Shown here: piece by piece, positions 46,391 through 58,388 of the stretch | Layout of the letters: each line of letters starts with the position of its first letter | Position numbering within the stretch: position 1 is the first letter of the stretch | DNA from: Calliopum simillimum | Lineage: Eukaryota > Arthropoda > Insecta > Diptera > Lauxaniidae | DNA: 64,000 nt | NCBI GenBank assembly: GCA_951812925.1 | Contig: OX638371.1 | Location: 40,832,101 to 40,896,100 of the forward strand | Direction: 5' to 3' | Translations under genes and position numbers: made by a program | Notes under the pieces: generated by a model | Told to the model about the DNA's origin: nothing | The model's input: only the letters and a program-made list of their open reading frames with translations | The model's database searches: none

Positions 46391-48577
46391 GATCAAAGAT
46401 TTTTCCACACTACTAAGTAATGGTTTAGGCTATATACATATGTTAATGCTTATTACAAAATAATCCAAATACTGGCAACACTGAACTATTTGCAACAGCT
46501 ATGACAATATGTTCCACTGTGGATAAATAATGAATTGAAGGATGACCCAATTAGTGCGAGAAATGAAAATAATTACATTAAAATCTTTTCAATTTCGTTT
46601 TGTCTTGAGAAGAAAGACAAACGCTGAGCAGTCTGTAGTCATTGTCAGCAGCGGATTAGCACTTTTTAGGGTGCTCTCTAAGTATATCAGCCAACTCCTT
46701 TTTAGTCCCGAAGGCAAAGGCAAGGCGATGGTTCATATTAATTTTTGTGATGGACGATTTTAAGTTCATTCTTAATGATAAAGTAAATTCAATGTGAAAG
46801 CAGATTATCAAATGACCTTTATAATATGAGTAGGGGTATATGTATTTATGTCTGCCATGGTTTCTAAAAAAGGACATTGCAACATTTGAGTGGGTAGAGA
46901 AAATGGGTATTATTATTTTCGACTTGGCAAATTATCAACTTAAATATGCAAATATCATGCTGTCAATCAATATTTTAAATAAACACAAAGAAAAAGGAAA
47001 AAAACATAATGAAATGCTACAAATCGATTAAAGTATTTCAATTAATCTGATAATTTAACAGCTGATATGTTTATTCAAAACCAAATGAAATGCAGTCGAT
47101 GTTGTCTAATTAACTCGTTAAATAATCAAATCAAAGGAAACATATCCTCAACCATATCTAAACAAACAGGGTTACAGGCAACTTCATACTCTGTAGTTAA
47201 GCAAAATGCATATTAACCAATGAAAGATGCATAAGGGATATCCCATACCGACCAGCTGAACTCTTAATTCCCACTCGTATCACTTCGACCCGTGGACACT
47301 ATGGTAAAGCTCCTTTAAACTCTCTAAATTGGAAGCATAGAAATATAAAGAAGTGGCATAACGGAAAGTAAAAAGCTTTTCAAAACGATGTCTTGCTTGC
47401 ATCTGAAGCAGAGTTTCAGAAGCAGCATCACCTACAAAATGAAAATGACGAACAGGGGTCAATAGTGGCGGGGGAGCGAAGATGGTTAACAAAGCAAATT
47501 TTCAATTCGTTATCCTTCTGGATCTTGTTGTTGCTCTATGCTGCTCGAGGATTTTTTCCAATTATTTACTTATTGCATTTAACCAGTTTTTATCATCATC
47601 GTCGTCATCATCATCAACAGCAGCATCAACGGCAGCCAGCAAAAGCTTCAGTAGCAACACAACACAATAAGCATTCCATATTGCAGTCGCAATGGAATCG
47701 GTGCAGGAAACTAAACCATACTTACACAAACATACAAATGAATAAGAGGAAACGGGCTGGAGTAACTGTAGTGACTGGGCGAACAGTTGAAATTTAATAT
47801 TTTATAGAAACCCCACTCATTTACGGAAATCAACACATTTAAAGAAAATTGAGCAAATGTGGGTTAAAAGGTTTCCAACGTCAACACCTAAAGCGAAGTT
47901 CCCCGCCAGCTTCTGCTTCTGTTGTTTGTGTGAAGTGGAAATACAGTGAGCGAAATAACTTCTTAGATTGTTTCACGAAAAAAAAGCGCAAAAACTTTTA
48001 ACAGCGAATTCTGTATCAAAACCATACGGTGTCCTACGCATTCCCCCAAAGCATTCATTTAAAATGTTGATAGACTAAAAAATTGGATAAGAGAAACCTT
48101 GTTCAACCACGCTGTGCAGGAAGTAATTTATAATCAACCTAAAGTGTGGAAAAAATTTGAGTTTTTTAATAGTCCTTTACGAGGAAAATGCTGTATTTCT
48201 CAAAGTATTAAACGTTAATTTTCCGAAGGTATACCGAAATATTTCTAAAATTCACCGCAGATATTAATCCCGAGGAAATTTTAAATTAGAATTTAACGTA
48301 GAATTCAAATCTGAATGATTGCATGACAAAAAATTTAGTTTCGAACAAACTGATCCGCTATACTATAGGCATTAGACCTTTCGTTAAAACTAAAAATGAA
48401 AAAACCTTACTCCCAGAAGCTTAAAAGTTTTTTATTGGTGTAAGTATCAATCATGAAAATTTTGAACCCGATCGGAAAATTTTGACCGTGCAGCAAGGCC
48501 GTTGAGGGTCGGAATAACGCTATTTATATGGAAAAATCGGGCTTTAATCGCAAGAATCATTCCTATCTTTGAAAATA
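46391..48577. other. Mostly single-copy DNA with simple repeats
   Basis: A 134-codon frame at 47,393-47,797 lacks an ATG start and passes through a CATCATCGTCGTCATCATCA/CAGCAG microsatellite (about 47,590-47,640). I treat it as chance. No motif-bearing exon was found. Confidence 0.4.
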
Positions 48578-49235
48578 TTTAGCATAAGCGAATGAGATTT
48601 GATGTGTATATCAACAATGCTTGAGTATATTGCATCCAATAAAAAAATGGACGATGCCATGCCCCCTCCACCCAAAATTCTTGTATCTCTGGAAATATTG
48701 GACTCAGGGGAATGAGATTCGGTACATATGTAATTAGTACTGAGAAAAAAATTTTTAATAAAAAATGGGCGGGGTCACGTCCCCTCTTTCTTAAAAAAAT
48801 CAAATTTGTCATATCTCTGAAACTATTAGACACATTTGAATAAGATTTGGTTTGATATTTCACTGTAAAAATGTTAAACCAATTTAAGGTGCTTAGTTGA
48901 TATAGAGCAGAATTTTTTCTGTTCTTATTTTGGTCTCCTAGGTATAGAAACCAAGCAAAAATGTAGTCCGGATCGGAACATAGCGGCCGGAAAAATACTT
49001 GAATTGGTAGTATCCAATAAAATAATAGACTGCGCCACACCCCGTCCACCCGAAATTTGTCGTAACTCTGAAAATATTTGACTCAGATGAGATTTGAGAT
49101 TTGGTACATATCTAATTGGCACTGGGAAAAAAAAATGTTCAATAAAAATGGGCGGGGCCACGCCCCCTCATTCTATCTGCAATCAATTTTGATTCACCTG
49201 TGCCAAATAGTTTCAGAGATATACCAAATTTGACT
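48578..49235 (-). repeat. Dispersed ~115-bp module family, several units
   Basis: Minus-strand units alternate ATGTACCxAATCTCATTC and GGGCGGGGCCACGCCCCCT-type blocks at about 48,590, 48,655, 48,710, 48,765, 49,030, 49,100 and 49,150. Three of the conserved C/G blocks are near-palindromic. The 156- and 78-codon minus-strand frames here are products of these units. They match the shorter block at 42.0-42.2 kb. Confidence 0.65.
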
Positions 49236-50167
49236 CAGGTTTTGGATGGTAATTCGTTGCCAGTACGCTTTTTTAGTCTATCAATACACCCTTGTTGAGT
49301 TAAACCTACTTGAAAATCGTAAAAAAATCATCTCATGGAAATTTTCACAAGGTATTTTCATTTTTTCTACGTCCCTATTGAAATTTTCAAGTGAATAAAA
49401 GACAATATAACAATGCGAACGGAAAGATGAGGTCTGAAGAAACTTACTCTAAGAAATGTCAAACTTTTCAACTGTCTTAAAGATTTGCATCGAAAAACTT
49501 TAGGAGTACTAGATTCTTGAAACTTGTAAGACGTATGTTTTTGTGGTAGCTGATTCCAAATCTCTAACCTTTTTTTAAAACAAAATGCCGGATCCAAAAT
49601 GGCGTACAATTTTCTCAAAAAAATATTACATCACGACAATTTCGGGTTCTATGGAAGGTTGATGTGTCGTTGATCCGATCATACCCATTATCAACTAATA
49701 GCTAGATTCTACCAATTTTACATCAGATGACAAATACTATTTGTATACGTTATATCTCCGAAGTTTTAGATTGTAATTCACAGATTCCAAAATTAGTAAA
49801 TTTGGGAAATAAAAATAGGGATTTTATCTGATGAGCCGGATTTCCTGTTTTTGTTTATACAATCGAATATCTCAGTATACAAATCTTCTGCAAATAAACC
49901 AAATATAACTAACTATAATTTTGAAAAGGTAGGACCATTTAGATTTTAATTTATATTTTCTGAATTCATCAACCTCAAAATGAGAAAACACAGAAACGGT
50001 ATTATTTCTTGATATTTTGGTACTTGATATAAGTTAACTAAATTTTTTACTTCAAATTTATGCAATTATATTATTATTTTGGTCACATAAATTTTCAGAC
50101 TTTTGAATGGCTACTGTTCTCTCACAGACCACTGTGCAGTAGATAGGGTCGAAATGTAGATTCATCC
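49236..50167. other. Unassigned AT-rich DNA
   Basis: Contains a GGATCCAAAATGGC-type module at about 49,590, related to 38.2 kb. No gene is visible. Confidence 0.35.
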
Positions 50168-50913
50168 CGAAACCGACTCAGAAGTTAGAAGGAAATCAAA
50201 GCACCTAACGAAAAAATTTAATGAGGCAAGAAATGCTTAGAATTGTCCAAAAAATTCGTGTGAATTTTTTCGAAATTCTTTGAGATATTTTCTAATTTTT
50301 CAAAACTCGGTAAAAAAAAAAAAAAAAAAACAAAAATTCTGAAAATATTCACATCTATTCTAAAAAGGATTTTACGCGTTTTACGTCGTATGAAATTTTT
50401 TCGTAGATGCCTTGGTTTTGAGTAAGCCTAGCATTTTGCTTACGCATGTATGTAAGCTTAACATCTGAAAACATTTCATAGATTTTTGAAAAATCATAAA
50501 ATATCTGAAAAAATTCTGAAAAAATTCACACGTATTCTTTGGACAATTCCAAGTTTTTTTTGATTGAGACCCTTTTTTTGTTAGATGCCTTGCTTTTGAA
50601 TAAAAAATCGTTTTTTGACCACGTAATTGAAAAACGTAAATTAATCGATTTTGGTACGTGAATATGATCTTTACCCTAAAAAAATTGTATAGATTTTAAA
50701 CGCCAGAATTTTTGTAAAAACATTGTCTTTATTTTTAAAGCACCTCTGGGTATCCATTTTGTAATGAAAAAAAGTTATGACCTAAAAACGTGTTTTTTTA
50801 ACTAAAATGGGCCTTCGGTAGAATCTAAAGTGCATCATTGGTTTTTCTTGAAATGAAAAAAAAGATATGGAGGTATCGTTTTTAAAAGTCCTTCTAACTT
50901 TTGACTCGGTTTC
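50168..50913. mobile_element. PAL-5-related palindrome, copy 3
   Basis: The outer ends pair GAAACCGACTCAGAAGTTAG (50,169 onward) with the reversed GAAACCGAGTCAAAAGTTAG at about 50,888-50,913. The shared PAL-5 module CTTAGAATTGTCC, then CGTGTGAATTTTTT (about 50,239-50,268) is repeated in inverted form at about 50,525-50,560. Further copies of GTAAGATGC-like and GTTAGATGCCTTGCTTTTGA text lie between. The ends differ from the other PAL-5 copies, so this is a relative or composite. Confidence 0.6.
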
Positions 50914-53900
50914 ATAAAACGTGCTTGATAACCGATCGTATAACCGCTCGATGGATAGTTGGACAGGAATCAGACGGTTCTTATCCCGAATGTCGCCACT
51001 TTGTTTTCAGAACAGCTGATTAGCGATTGTAAAAACAATTGTTGGCAGGAAATAGGTCATCGTGGATAAGGACATAATGGTGGAGCAAAAGTATCGTTCA
51101 CTTGGTAACCAACTGTCAACGATGTAAGACGTGATCTTATATGGTTAATCTTCGATTGTTTTTTGATAGTTGGTGAAAAGTTTGTATTGGACATACATAT
51201 GACTGTGGTGAAATGATTTTCCGAAATTCCAAAAAAAGGGATCAAAAAGACCCATAAAAACGGGCTGCAATATGTTAAAATATTCTAAGAAATTGTTCCT
51301 TGCTTGATTTTACGTTAAGTTGTATGAGCATCTGAACGCGTTATATCCCCTTTTTATGGTTATTTTTGACCCCTTTTTCCAAAAAGTTGGCTAAAATAAG
51401 TTAAAATATTCTACGAAAAATTTCTCTAAGAGTCACCAAAAACATACCGTCCGGACAGTGGTAACATTATATGGTATATGTCGTATATGACAAACACAAC
51501 ATTAAACAACTTCAAAATGTTAACTTTTCACCAAGTTTCAAAAAAAATCAACCCAAATCTGACTCTATATTATTTCAGAAACCTTTGAACTTGATGAGGA
51601 CTTTTTAAAAAAATCAAGATACGCTTACCAGTGGATAGTGACCTGTAAGTTTTATCTTTTGAGAATTTTTTGATCTTAGGGTGTAGCGGTGGCGCGGGCT
51701 CTTATAGAGGAACAGTGGCAAGCAAGGGCAGGTTAGCAGAGGATAACAGCAGAGGAATCGACGGCGCCATAGTCCTGAGGCCTGACGGTTGAAAGAAAAC
51801 AGACCGGTGTCTTGGACGCAACAAAGTCCACGGGTCAGGTAGTAGTACTGGAGCGATTCCTGGTATAATTTATAGGTTGATTCATACACGTCTATACATT
51901 TTCACCCATATAGTACATAGATAAGAATTGATATAAATAATAAAAGATTCGTTACAATGCTACGCCCTTTAAAAGAAAATGAACACAAATGGTTTATAGT
52001 TGGGTGGTCTCTTTAAAGTCAAATTGAAATGGTCGAATTTTTGCCACAAAGCGAACTCTAGTTAAAATTAAAACTCTTTTGCTTAATTCATTTCAGTGTG
52101 CTCGTGATATTGATATTTTTGCTAGGGACTTGCACAAGTTTTTAAAGAAAACAAACCCTTAACGGTTCATGATTGTACCACCTATTTCATACGTTGGCGT
52201 TGGATGCATTCCTAAGCATCCTGAATTATTTAAATTTTTTTTTTGTTTTCATGTTTTATGCAATTTTTTTTTTATAAAAAAAGGGAATATATACTCGGGT
52301 TCTTTCATAAATTAAATTTATTGCGCTTGGAAAAAGAATGTAGTCAATGGTTTGAGGCGGAATTCGCTACAAAATAATGAGGCACTCTAAGAGCAAACAT
52401 AAAAAAACCCTGTCACTTACAACATTCCATGAGGACGAACGTTCTAAATCGTAAATGCTCCCATTTAAATAGCGTTACCGTTTTTTTAAGTTTTTTTTTT
52501 ATTATTCGTTTGTCAATAGAACGCAGACAGATACCAGCACGTGTTCACAGCAGGTCCTGTTGACTGTAGCGGCGGGATTGCCGTACCATGTCATGTGAGG
52601 TTTTTAAAAATCATTTTCAGTTATAATGCCGTTGTTTTGTACCAGTGAGGATTTCATTCTCTTTTCGTTTTTTTTTTTTCTTTCTTTATACTCTTTACTA
52701 CACCCACTCAGTCAGTTGGCTTTCGCTGCACTGACTTCAAATGAGCACTGGAATTTGTACCAGTTTCTAAAAAACCCTTTTAAAATCCTTTATGTCATTT
52801 GAGTTTAAGGATCTGCAGCTAAACAGAAAATTCACATAAAGGATTTGAAGTCTCCTAATGAAGTCAAGGCACGGCTGCACATTTCTTCCGCATACTTGAA
52901 ACTCTGTTTGCATACCTTGTTGGCTAAGGACTTATACATGTATGCATACGCATATGAACGTACTTACTACCCGTCGTCGCCTCCCAATTGTCCTTCGTAT
53001 CCTGTCCAATGTTTGTATTTAAATATTATCTTTGAAAGTGTATTAATTCATTCATTCATTCATTCATTCAGTCGTATATCTTCGGGAAAAAGAAAGAGGA
53101 ATAAGAAAAAATAAATGTCTCCCGTTTGTAGATACAAAAGGATTATTAAGGATGTTCATATGTAAATGAGTAACAACAAACGAAAGAGCAGGAAGCTGAA
53201 CCTACATATGTACGACCATGTATGTATAAAGGCAGCATCATCGGATGCGGCAACAGTAATTTATGCTTGAGTTAAAGTCCTTGAATAAATACATGCGAAA
53301 TCCTTTGAAATTGAAATTAAATATCCGTCGGCACAGAAATTGGCAAAACAACAACCCAGCTTCACAGCCTCGACGACTTTGGCCTGAACTCTCTCTGGCT
53401 CTGCTCCTGCTAAATTGAATTAATGCCACAGCATTTATTTACAATTTATTTTTGTGTAATACCATTCAAATTGGAATTTAAATTAATTGAAAAATACTCG
53501 CACTCGTCCTTCCTTCTCGACTCGCAGTCATACGGAATTTTGAATTATTCAATGGCATAGTTACGTCGCTGTGGGCAGTGTGGGGAGCCGGACAGGACAA
53601 AAGTCTCTTATAAGCGTTTGAGGATCAAAATTTTGTCATAACCATGCGACACGATATGATCAGTTTATGAATGTACGGATGGTTGTCTATGAAAATTCAT
53701 GTATGAAATGAATATAAAGACCAGATTAACTGTAAATAACATGACTCCAATAATTCCGGTATTACCTGTAAAATATAAAATTAAATAAATTCGTATTCAA
53801 AATATTGCTCCCATATTATTTGACATTATTTACTATTTCACATATTTCCTCATACACATTAAGAGAATGGAATGGAGTTGCTACGGGTCTATTGTTGAAA

Positions 53901-53966
53901 AAATTATCTTTGCACTGAAAAAATGTACATATTTACATCTCCTAAAATTAGGATATACATAAATAC
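50914..53966. other. Mostly single-copy DNA
   Basis: A GC-richer island at about 51,660-51,850 (GTAGCGGTGGCGCGGGCTCT) stands out but matches nothing I know. There is (ATTC)n at about 53,046-53,070 and T runs near 52,490 and 52,668. No exon recognised. Confidence 0.4.
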
Positions 53967-55817
53967 TAGAGCGCCCACAAGATATATGAAATGTGCAAAG
54001 TTGTGAATTTGTTTGCTCCCTGTCCATTTCCTGAAATTAGAGGTCAAAAAAATAAGATCTCAAAAAAAAATTTGGAATCGGTAGTGGAAAAAACCCAGCC
54101 GGTTTTCGATCAAAGGTCGAAAAATTGACTAAAATAAGGGAAGTCGCTTTGACTGCCCGTTACTTCAAAACTGTTAATTTTTTCATAATATTTTCAAGTC
54201 AACTTTTATAGAGCATGACTAGGTCAACATTATCTTCTTAAAAAGTTTTGGTCCAAAAATTAAATTTGTTGTTGTTTTGGTACAGAAACTTCAATTTATT
54301 AAGAAAATTTTCATGACTTTTTTTCTATAAATTGTTTTTTTGTAATTTTAAAAGGGCGGAATATTTGTTCTGGAATTCTTATATTGCATGGGATTAAATG
54401 TTAATTAATTCGACAAAAAAAATTATTTGAAAATATTAAGTTTTAAGGTATAGAGCCGGTCTGAATGTTGGAAAAAAATTAGTATTCTAATCTTTTTTCT
54501 TTTAATCGCTACTTTCTTGGATGCAACAAAATGCATTTTTAGTTGGTATTGAATGCATCATTTAGAACTGCTTTTTGCCTTCAAAATGAGCTATGAGATG
54601 GGTTTGTGCAACTTTTTTTCAAAAAGTTATGGTCATTTTAAAATGACATCATGAAAGTTAAAAATCATGTATGGATTTCTATAGCAATTGCCATATTACT
54701 ATATCTTCTATAATGTTATTTTAAAATGGTCATAACTTTTTAAAGAAAAATCATACAAGACCATTTTGTAACTCATTTAGAAGAAGAAAAACAGTACTAA
54801 ATGACGCATTTAATAAAACAGATCAAAACGATTTTGTGCGTGTTCTACATAACCTCAAAAATCGTGTTTTTTGAACAATAGGGGTGAGATATCTCGCAAA
54901 CCATAAGTGATACAGCAATTTCGCGTCCAATTTCGAATTCAACATTAATAACTACATCTAAAATGACTATTTTGGTTTTGGTTTGCAGTCGTTTTTTTTA
55001 AATAACGTTTTTCGACCTCATTTCAAAAACCATGCCATGAACCGATTCTGAAAACTTTTTTTTCTTATTCAGTAAATACTCAGGTGCAATTTCACATCTT
55101 TGTGCAGTTTTTGACAACTTGATCGAAATTTTTTCCTGAGCTGCGTGCACGAAATTCGAAATTTTCGATTATCTCTGCTGGAACAGCTCAAAAACGCACT
55201 AAAACGAAAATAAATGCTATTTTCGTGTTCAGCAATCCCAAATTAGTTTTGGAAATATGACTACTAAAATGGTTTCTTACCAAATTAAGAATTAAGAAGA
55301 AAAAATAAAAAAATAAATTTTTTTTCTGAACTTTGAACAGGCTCCATTTCCTAAAAACTATTATTTTTTAGTAATTTTTCTTTTAAATTAATTAACATTT
55401 AATTCCCTACAACATGATAGTTCCAAAACAAATATTCCGCTCTTTTAAAGTTACAAAAAACCAATTTATAGAAAAAAAGTCATGAAAATTTTCTTAAAAA
55501 ATTGAAGTTTTTGTACCGAAACAACAACAAATTTAATTTTTGGACCAAAACTTTTTAAGAAGATAATGTTGACCTAGTCATGCTCTACAAAAGTTGTCTT
55601 GAAAATATTATGCAAAAATGAACAGTTTTGAAGTAACGGGCAGTCAAAGCGACTTCTCTTTTTTTAGTCAATTTTTCGACCTTTGATCGAAAACCGGCTG
55701 GGTTTTTTCCACTACCGATTCCAAATTTTTTTTTGAGATCTTATTTTTTTGACCTCTAATTTCAGGAAATGGACGGGGAGCAAGCAAAATCAGAATTTTC
55801 CACATATGGGCGCTCTA
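53967..55817. mobile_element. PAL-1-related 1.85-kb foldback with 8-bp target duplication
   Basis: The ends read TAGAGCGCCCACA at left and, reversed, TAGAGCGCCCATA at right. A perfect 8-bp duplication, ATAAATAC, lies at 53,959-53,966 and 55,818-55,825. The outer arms of about 450 bp pair closely (CCATTTCCTGAAATTAGAGG, GATCAAAGGTCGAAAAATTG, AGCATGACTAGGTCAACATT). The interior (about 54,570-55,000) contains GGTCATAACTTT, GAGATATCTCGCAAACC and ACATCTAAAATGACTATTTT, in the same order as the right arm of the 21.4-kb palindrome. The duplication length and TAG-type terminus suggest hAT. No transposase is present. Confidence 0.85.
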
Positions 55818-55879
55818 ATAAATACATATGCACATACCTAACCAATATCAATGTATCAATAGGGATGAAAAAATTAGTC

Positions 55880-56015
55880 TTGGTAATTTTTCGGCACCAA
55901 ACCCAAGACGCTGATAAAATTTCAAGACTTGTACTAGACTTAGTGCCCAAGACCAAGACCATAGCAGTCAAGTTGATAAACAAGACCAAGACTACTATTT
56001 GTTCTTGGTCATTTA
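55880..56015 (+). repeat. CCAAGACCAAGACC-rich dispersed repeat
   Basis: AGACTTAGTGCCCAAGACCA and ACAAGACCAAGACTACTA are recognisable. The segment at 59.81-59.93 kb is an inverted, diverged relative (GGTCTTGATCTTGGGCATTA, AGTCTTGG). Confidence 0.55.
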
Positions 56016-56021
56016 TAGTTA

Positions 56022-56583
56022 ACTAGCTGTTTTACCCGGCGCTGCTCGGGTTCTGTTTAATTTTTTACTACAGGTATTCCCCAAAAACAAAAAATTGCTT
56101 TATATTACTTATTGAAATATTGTAGAATACATTGAAGAAATCGTTATAAGTCCAATAGCACCAAAGTTGTGAAAGCACTATGTTAGCATCACTGATAAAT
56201 AACTTTCATAACATCAAATTCTATATTCTCTCAACAATAATAACAAAAAAAAAACAAGTAGGTATCCAAAAATATACAAAATATCAATTAAAGTCTAAAA
56301 ATAAAGAAAAACATCTAAAATACCGGCAAAGCTCCAAAAGTAAAGGTTAAGTTCAAAAGTACCGAAAAACGTCTATAATTTCGGTAGAATTATCGAAAAC
56401 ATCTAAAGTATCGACAACATTTTAAAAGTATCGAAAATATTGAAATCCATTGAAGAAATCGCTAAAAGTTCAAATCTATCGGAAAACATATAAAATATAG
56501 TATCGAAAGCATCTAAAATATCTGTAAAAATATAAAACTATTGAAAATCATTTAAAATATCGAAAATGTTGAAATACATTGAA
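56022..56583 (-). repeat. ACCCGGCG-ended element with minisatellite
   Basis: It begins AACTAGCTGTTTTACCCGGC, the inverse of the motif ending at 21,195. The minisatellite units (AAAACATCTAAAATATCG, CATTGAAGAAATCG) are the reverse complement of those at 19.8-21.1 kb. So this is a shorter copy of the same element family in opposite orientation. Confidence 0.6.
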
Positions 56584-56584
56584 G

Positions 56585-57617
56585 TCAAAGTCAAATAAGA
56601 AGGAATTGGTATATCTCGAGGCTTAAACGTTATAATTTTTTGAAAATTTGAAAAAAAGGTCCGACCACAAAATGGCCTATAACTGGAACATTTCTTATCT
56701 CATTTTCATGTTTGAACCATGGGATTGAATCAGTCTAGGCGCACAAGTTATTTATTTTTGTATTTGGTAAAAAGTACTAAATTAACTACTATTTTAGTAC
56801 TTAACTAATAAACACGCTATAGTACCTATTTTCGACCTTCCAAAATATTTTTTTAGAAAAGAAGACAAAATTACCGTTCAAATGAATCTAAAATTAGAAT
56901 GCTACCATTATTGGTATAGGAGTAATGATTTTTTGAACATTTCAGTAAATGCACTATTTCGTATTATGTAAATTTTTTTTGTAATTTACATCACTTTAAA
57001 CTCCTCGAAAGATTTTGAAAATGAAATAAGCCGTGCTGCAATATGATTACGTCCAAAGGGACTTAGAGAAAAATTTTGTTTTGACGCACAATGGCACTTT
57101 TTTGCTATATCTCACGAAAAAGGGCTATGGCTCCTTTAAACGAAATGCTTCAAGAGCCAAGGCCAAATAACTGATGCTACGGCACCTTTCGAATGGGCAA
57201 ATAGTGAAAAGTCCGACATAATTTATCGATATTGTGCAATTGGTGAATGTGAAACAACTGCATCGCAACTACCCAACACTTTTTAAAATGTAAAAGCCAG
57301 GGACCCAAAAATTTCATAGTTTTGTTCCCTTAGGCCGTAACCGTATTGCTGTACTAGAAGGTCGAAAATAGGTACTATAGCGTTTTAAGTAGTTTAGTAC
57401 TAAAATAGTAGTAAATTAAGTAGTTTTTACCAAATAAAAAAAATTTAACATGCGCGCATAGAATGATTCAATACCTTTCTATAAATGGTCCAAACATTAT
57501 AATGAGATAAGAGTTGTTCCAGATATGGGCTATTTTTGGTTGGACCTTTTTTCCAAATTTTCAAAAATTCATAACTTTTAAGCCTCGAGACATACCAATT
57601 TTTTCTCTTTTTTGACT
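56585..57617. mobile_element. PAL-7: 1.03-kb palindrome
   Basis: The left arm 56,585-56,851 pairs with the right arm 57,357-57,617 through ATTGGTATATCTCGAGGCTT, TTGAAAATTTG, TTTAGTAC/GTACTAAA words and CTATAGTACCTATTTTCGAC. A loop of about 500 bp lies between them. A further fragment of the inner arm (TAGTTTAGTACTAAAATAGT) recurs outside at about 57,657-57,700. No coding content. Confidence 0.75.
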
Positions 57618-57919
57618 GAAAGATTATTTTTATTCTTTCTTGTGACACGTTTTTTTGTAGTTTAGTACTAAAATAGTAGTAAATTTAGTACTTTTTATCA
57701 ACTACGATTTTATTCTGAGCTTATAGCTTGATTTAATACCTTTCCCAAATAGGTCTAGACATGAAAATCGGTTAAGAAATGGCCAAGTTATTGACAATTA
57801 TTTGAGGAGAGTTTGTCGCATTTTACCGATTTTTCCACTTTTTGCACCCCTCCACAAGCCAAATCAAAATATTTTTATTGATGATACACGAATTTAAATT
57901 TCAATTAAAAAAAATAAAC

Positions 57920-58015
57920 CATCCGCAGGAGAATACGAACCTACGACCACCGCATGATAGATAGAAAAATATTTGTACTTACAAGCACGTTAGACCTCTA
58001 CACCATTGACCAATG
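57920..58015 (-). ncRNA. tRNA-like sequence 1 (SINE or pseudo-tRNA)
   Basis: On the minus strand, TGGTGTAGAGG (57,995-58,005) matches the A-box consensus and GGTTCGTATTC (57,931-57,941) is a near-consensus B box. The A-to-B distance is longer than in a standard tRNA, with an AT-rich stretch where the anticodon and variable arms would be. It is probably a degenerate tRNA-derived repeat. Confidence 0.45.
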
Positions 58016-58081
58016 TGATGAAGAGGTATAATGTTTGTATATTAAGAAAATTTTAAAACAGAAATGTCTCATTTTAAATGT

Positions 58082-58388
58082 GAAGGCATGCGTCTTCAAA
58101 AATATTTTTTTTGTCTGCTTCCTTACAAAAATCATTTTGTATTCAATTTCAAGTCAATTCAACAAAAATAAAATATTGTACAAAAAAATATAAGGTCTAC
58201 AATAAAAAAAAAGGAACAAAATAAAATAATACAAAGAAAGTAAAAAAAAACTTTCCTGCGGCGGGAGTCGAACCCGGGAACCCGCCAAACTTGCGTAACA
58301 TGTATGTAAAACAACTCAGACGACATTCGAAGATAAGCGTATTCAAATTTGTATGGAAAAAATATTTTTTGAAGGTGCATACCTTGAG
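58082..58388. mobile_element. Small foldback element containing a tRNA-like sequence
   Basis: The ends pair AAGGCATGCGTCTTCAAAAA (58,083 onward) with the reversed AAGGTATGCACCTTCAAAAA (about 58,365-58,386), both continuing into TATTTTTT. The element is about 305 bp. Its right half holds the tRNA-like sequence described at 58,256-58,330. Confidence 0.6.
58256..58330 (-). ncRNA. tRNA-like sequence 2
   Basis: On the minus strand GGGTTCGACTCCCGCC (58,259-58,274) is a perfect T-arm/B-box with complementary flanks (GGCGGG, CCCGCC). The A-box region (TCGTCTGAGTTG, 58,312-58,323) is one position off consensus. CTGAGTTGTT is shared with the sequence at 38.7 kb. No complete acceptor stem could be drawn, so I call it tRNA-derived. 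Confidence 0.55.

Noticed and set aside
47393..47797. 134-codon plus-strand frame with His/Gln runs
   Set aside because: No ATG start, and it is driven by a CAT/CAG microsatellite; an overlapping frame gives a serine run from the same DNA.
48579..49049. 156-codon minus-strand frame
   Set aside because: It consists of repeated module text (VPxxYVPNLI, LSxIFPEI) from the 115-bp tandem family.
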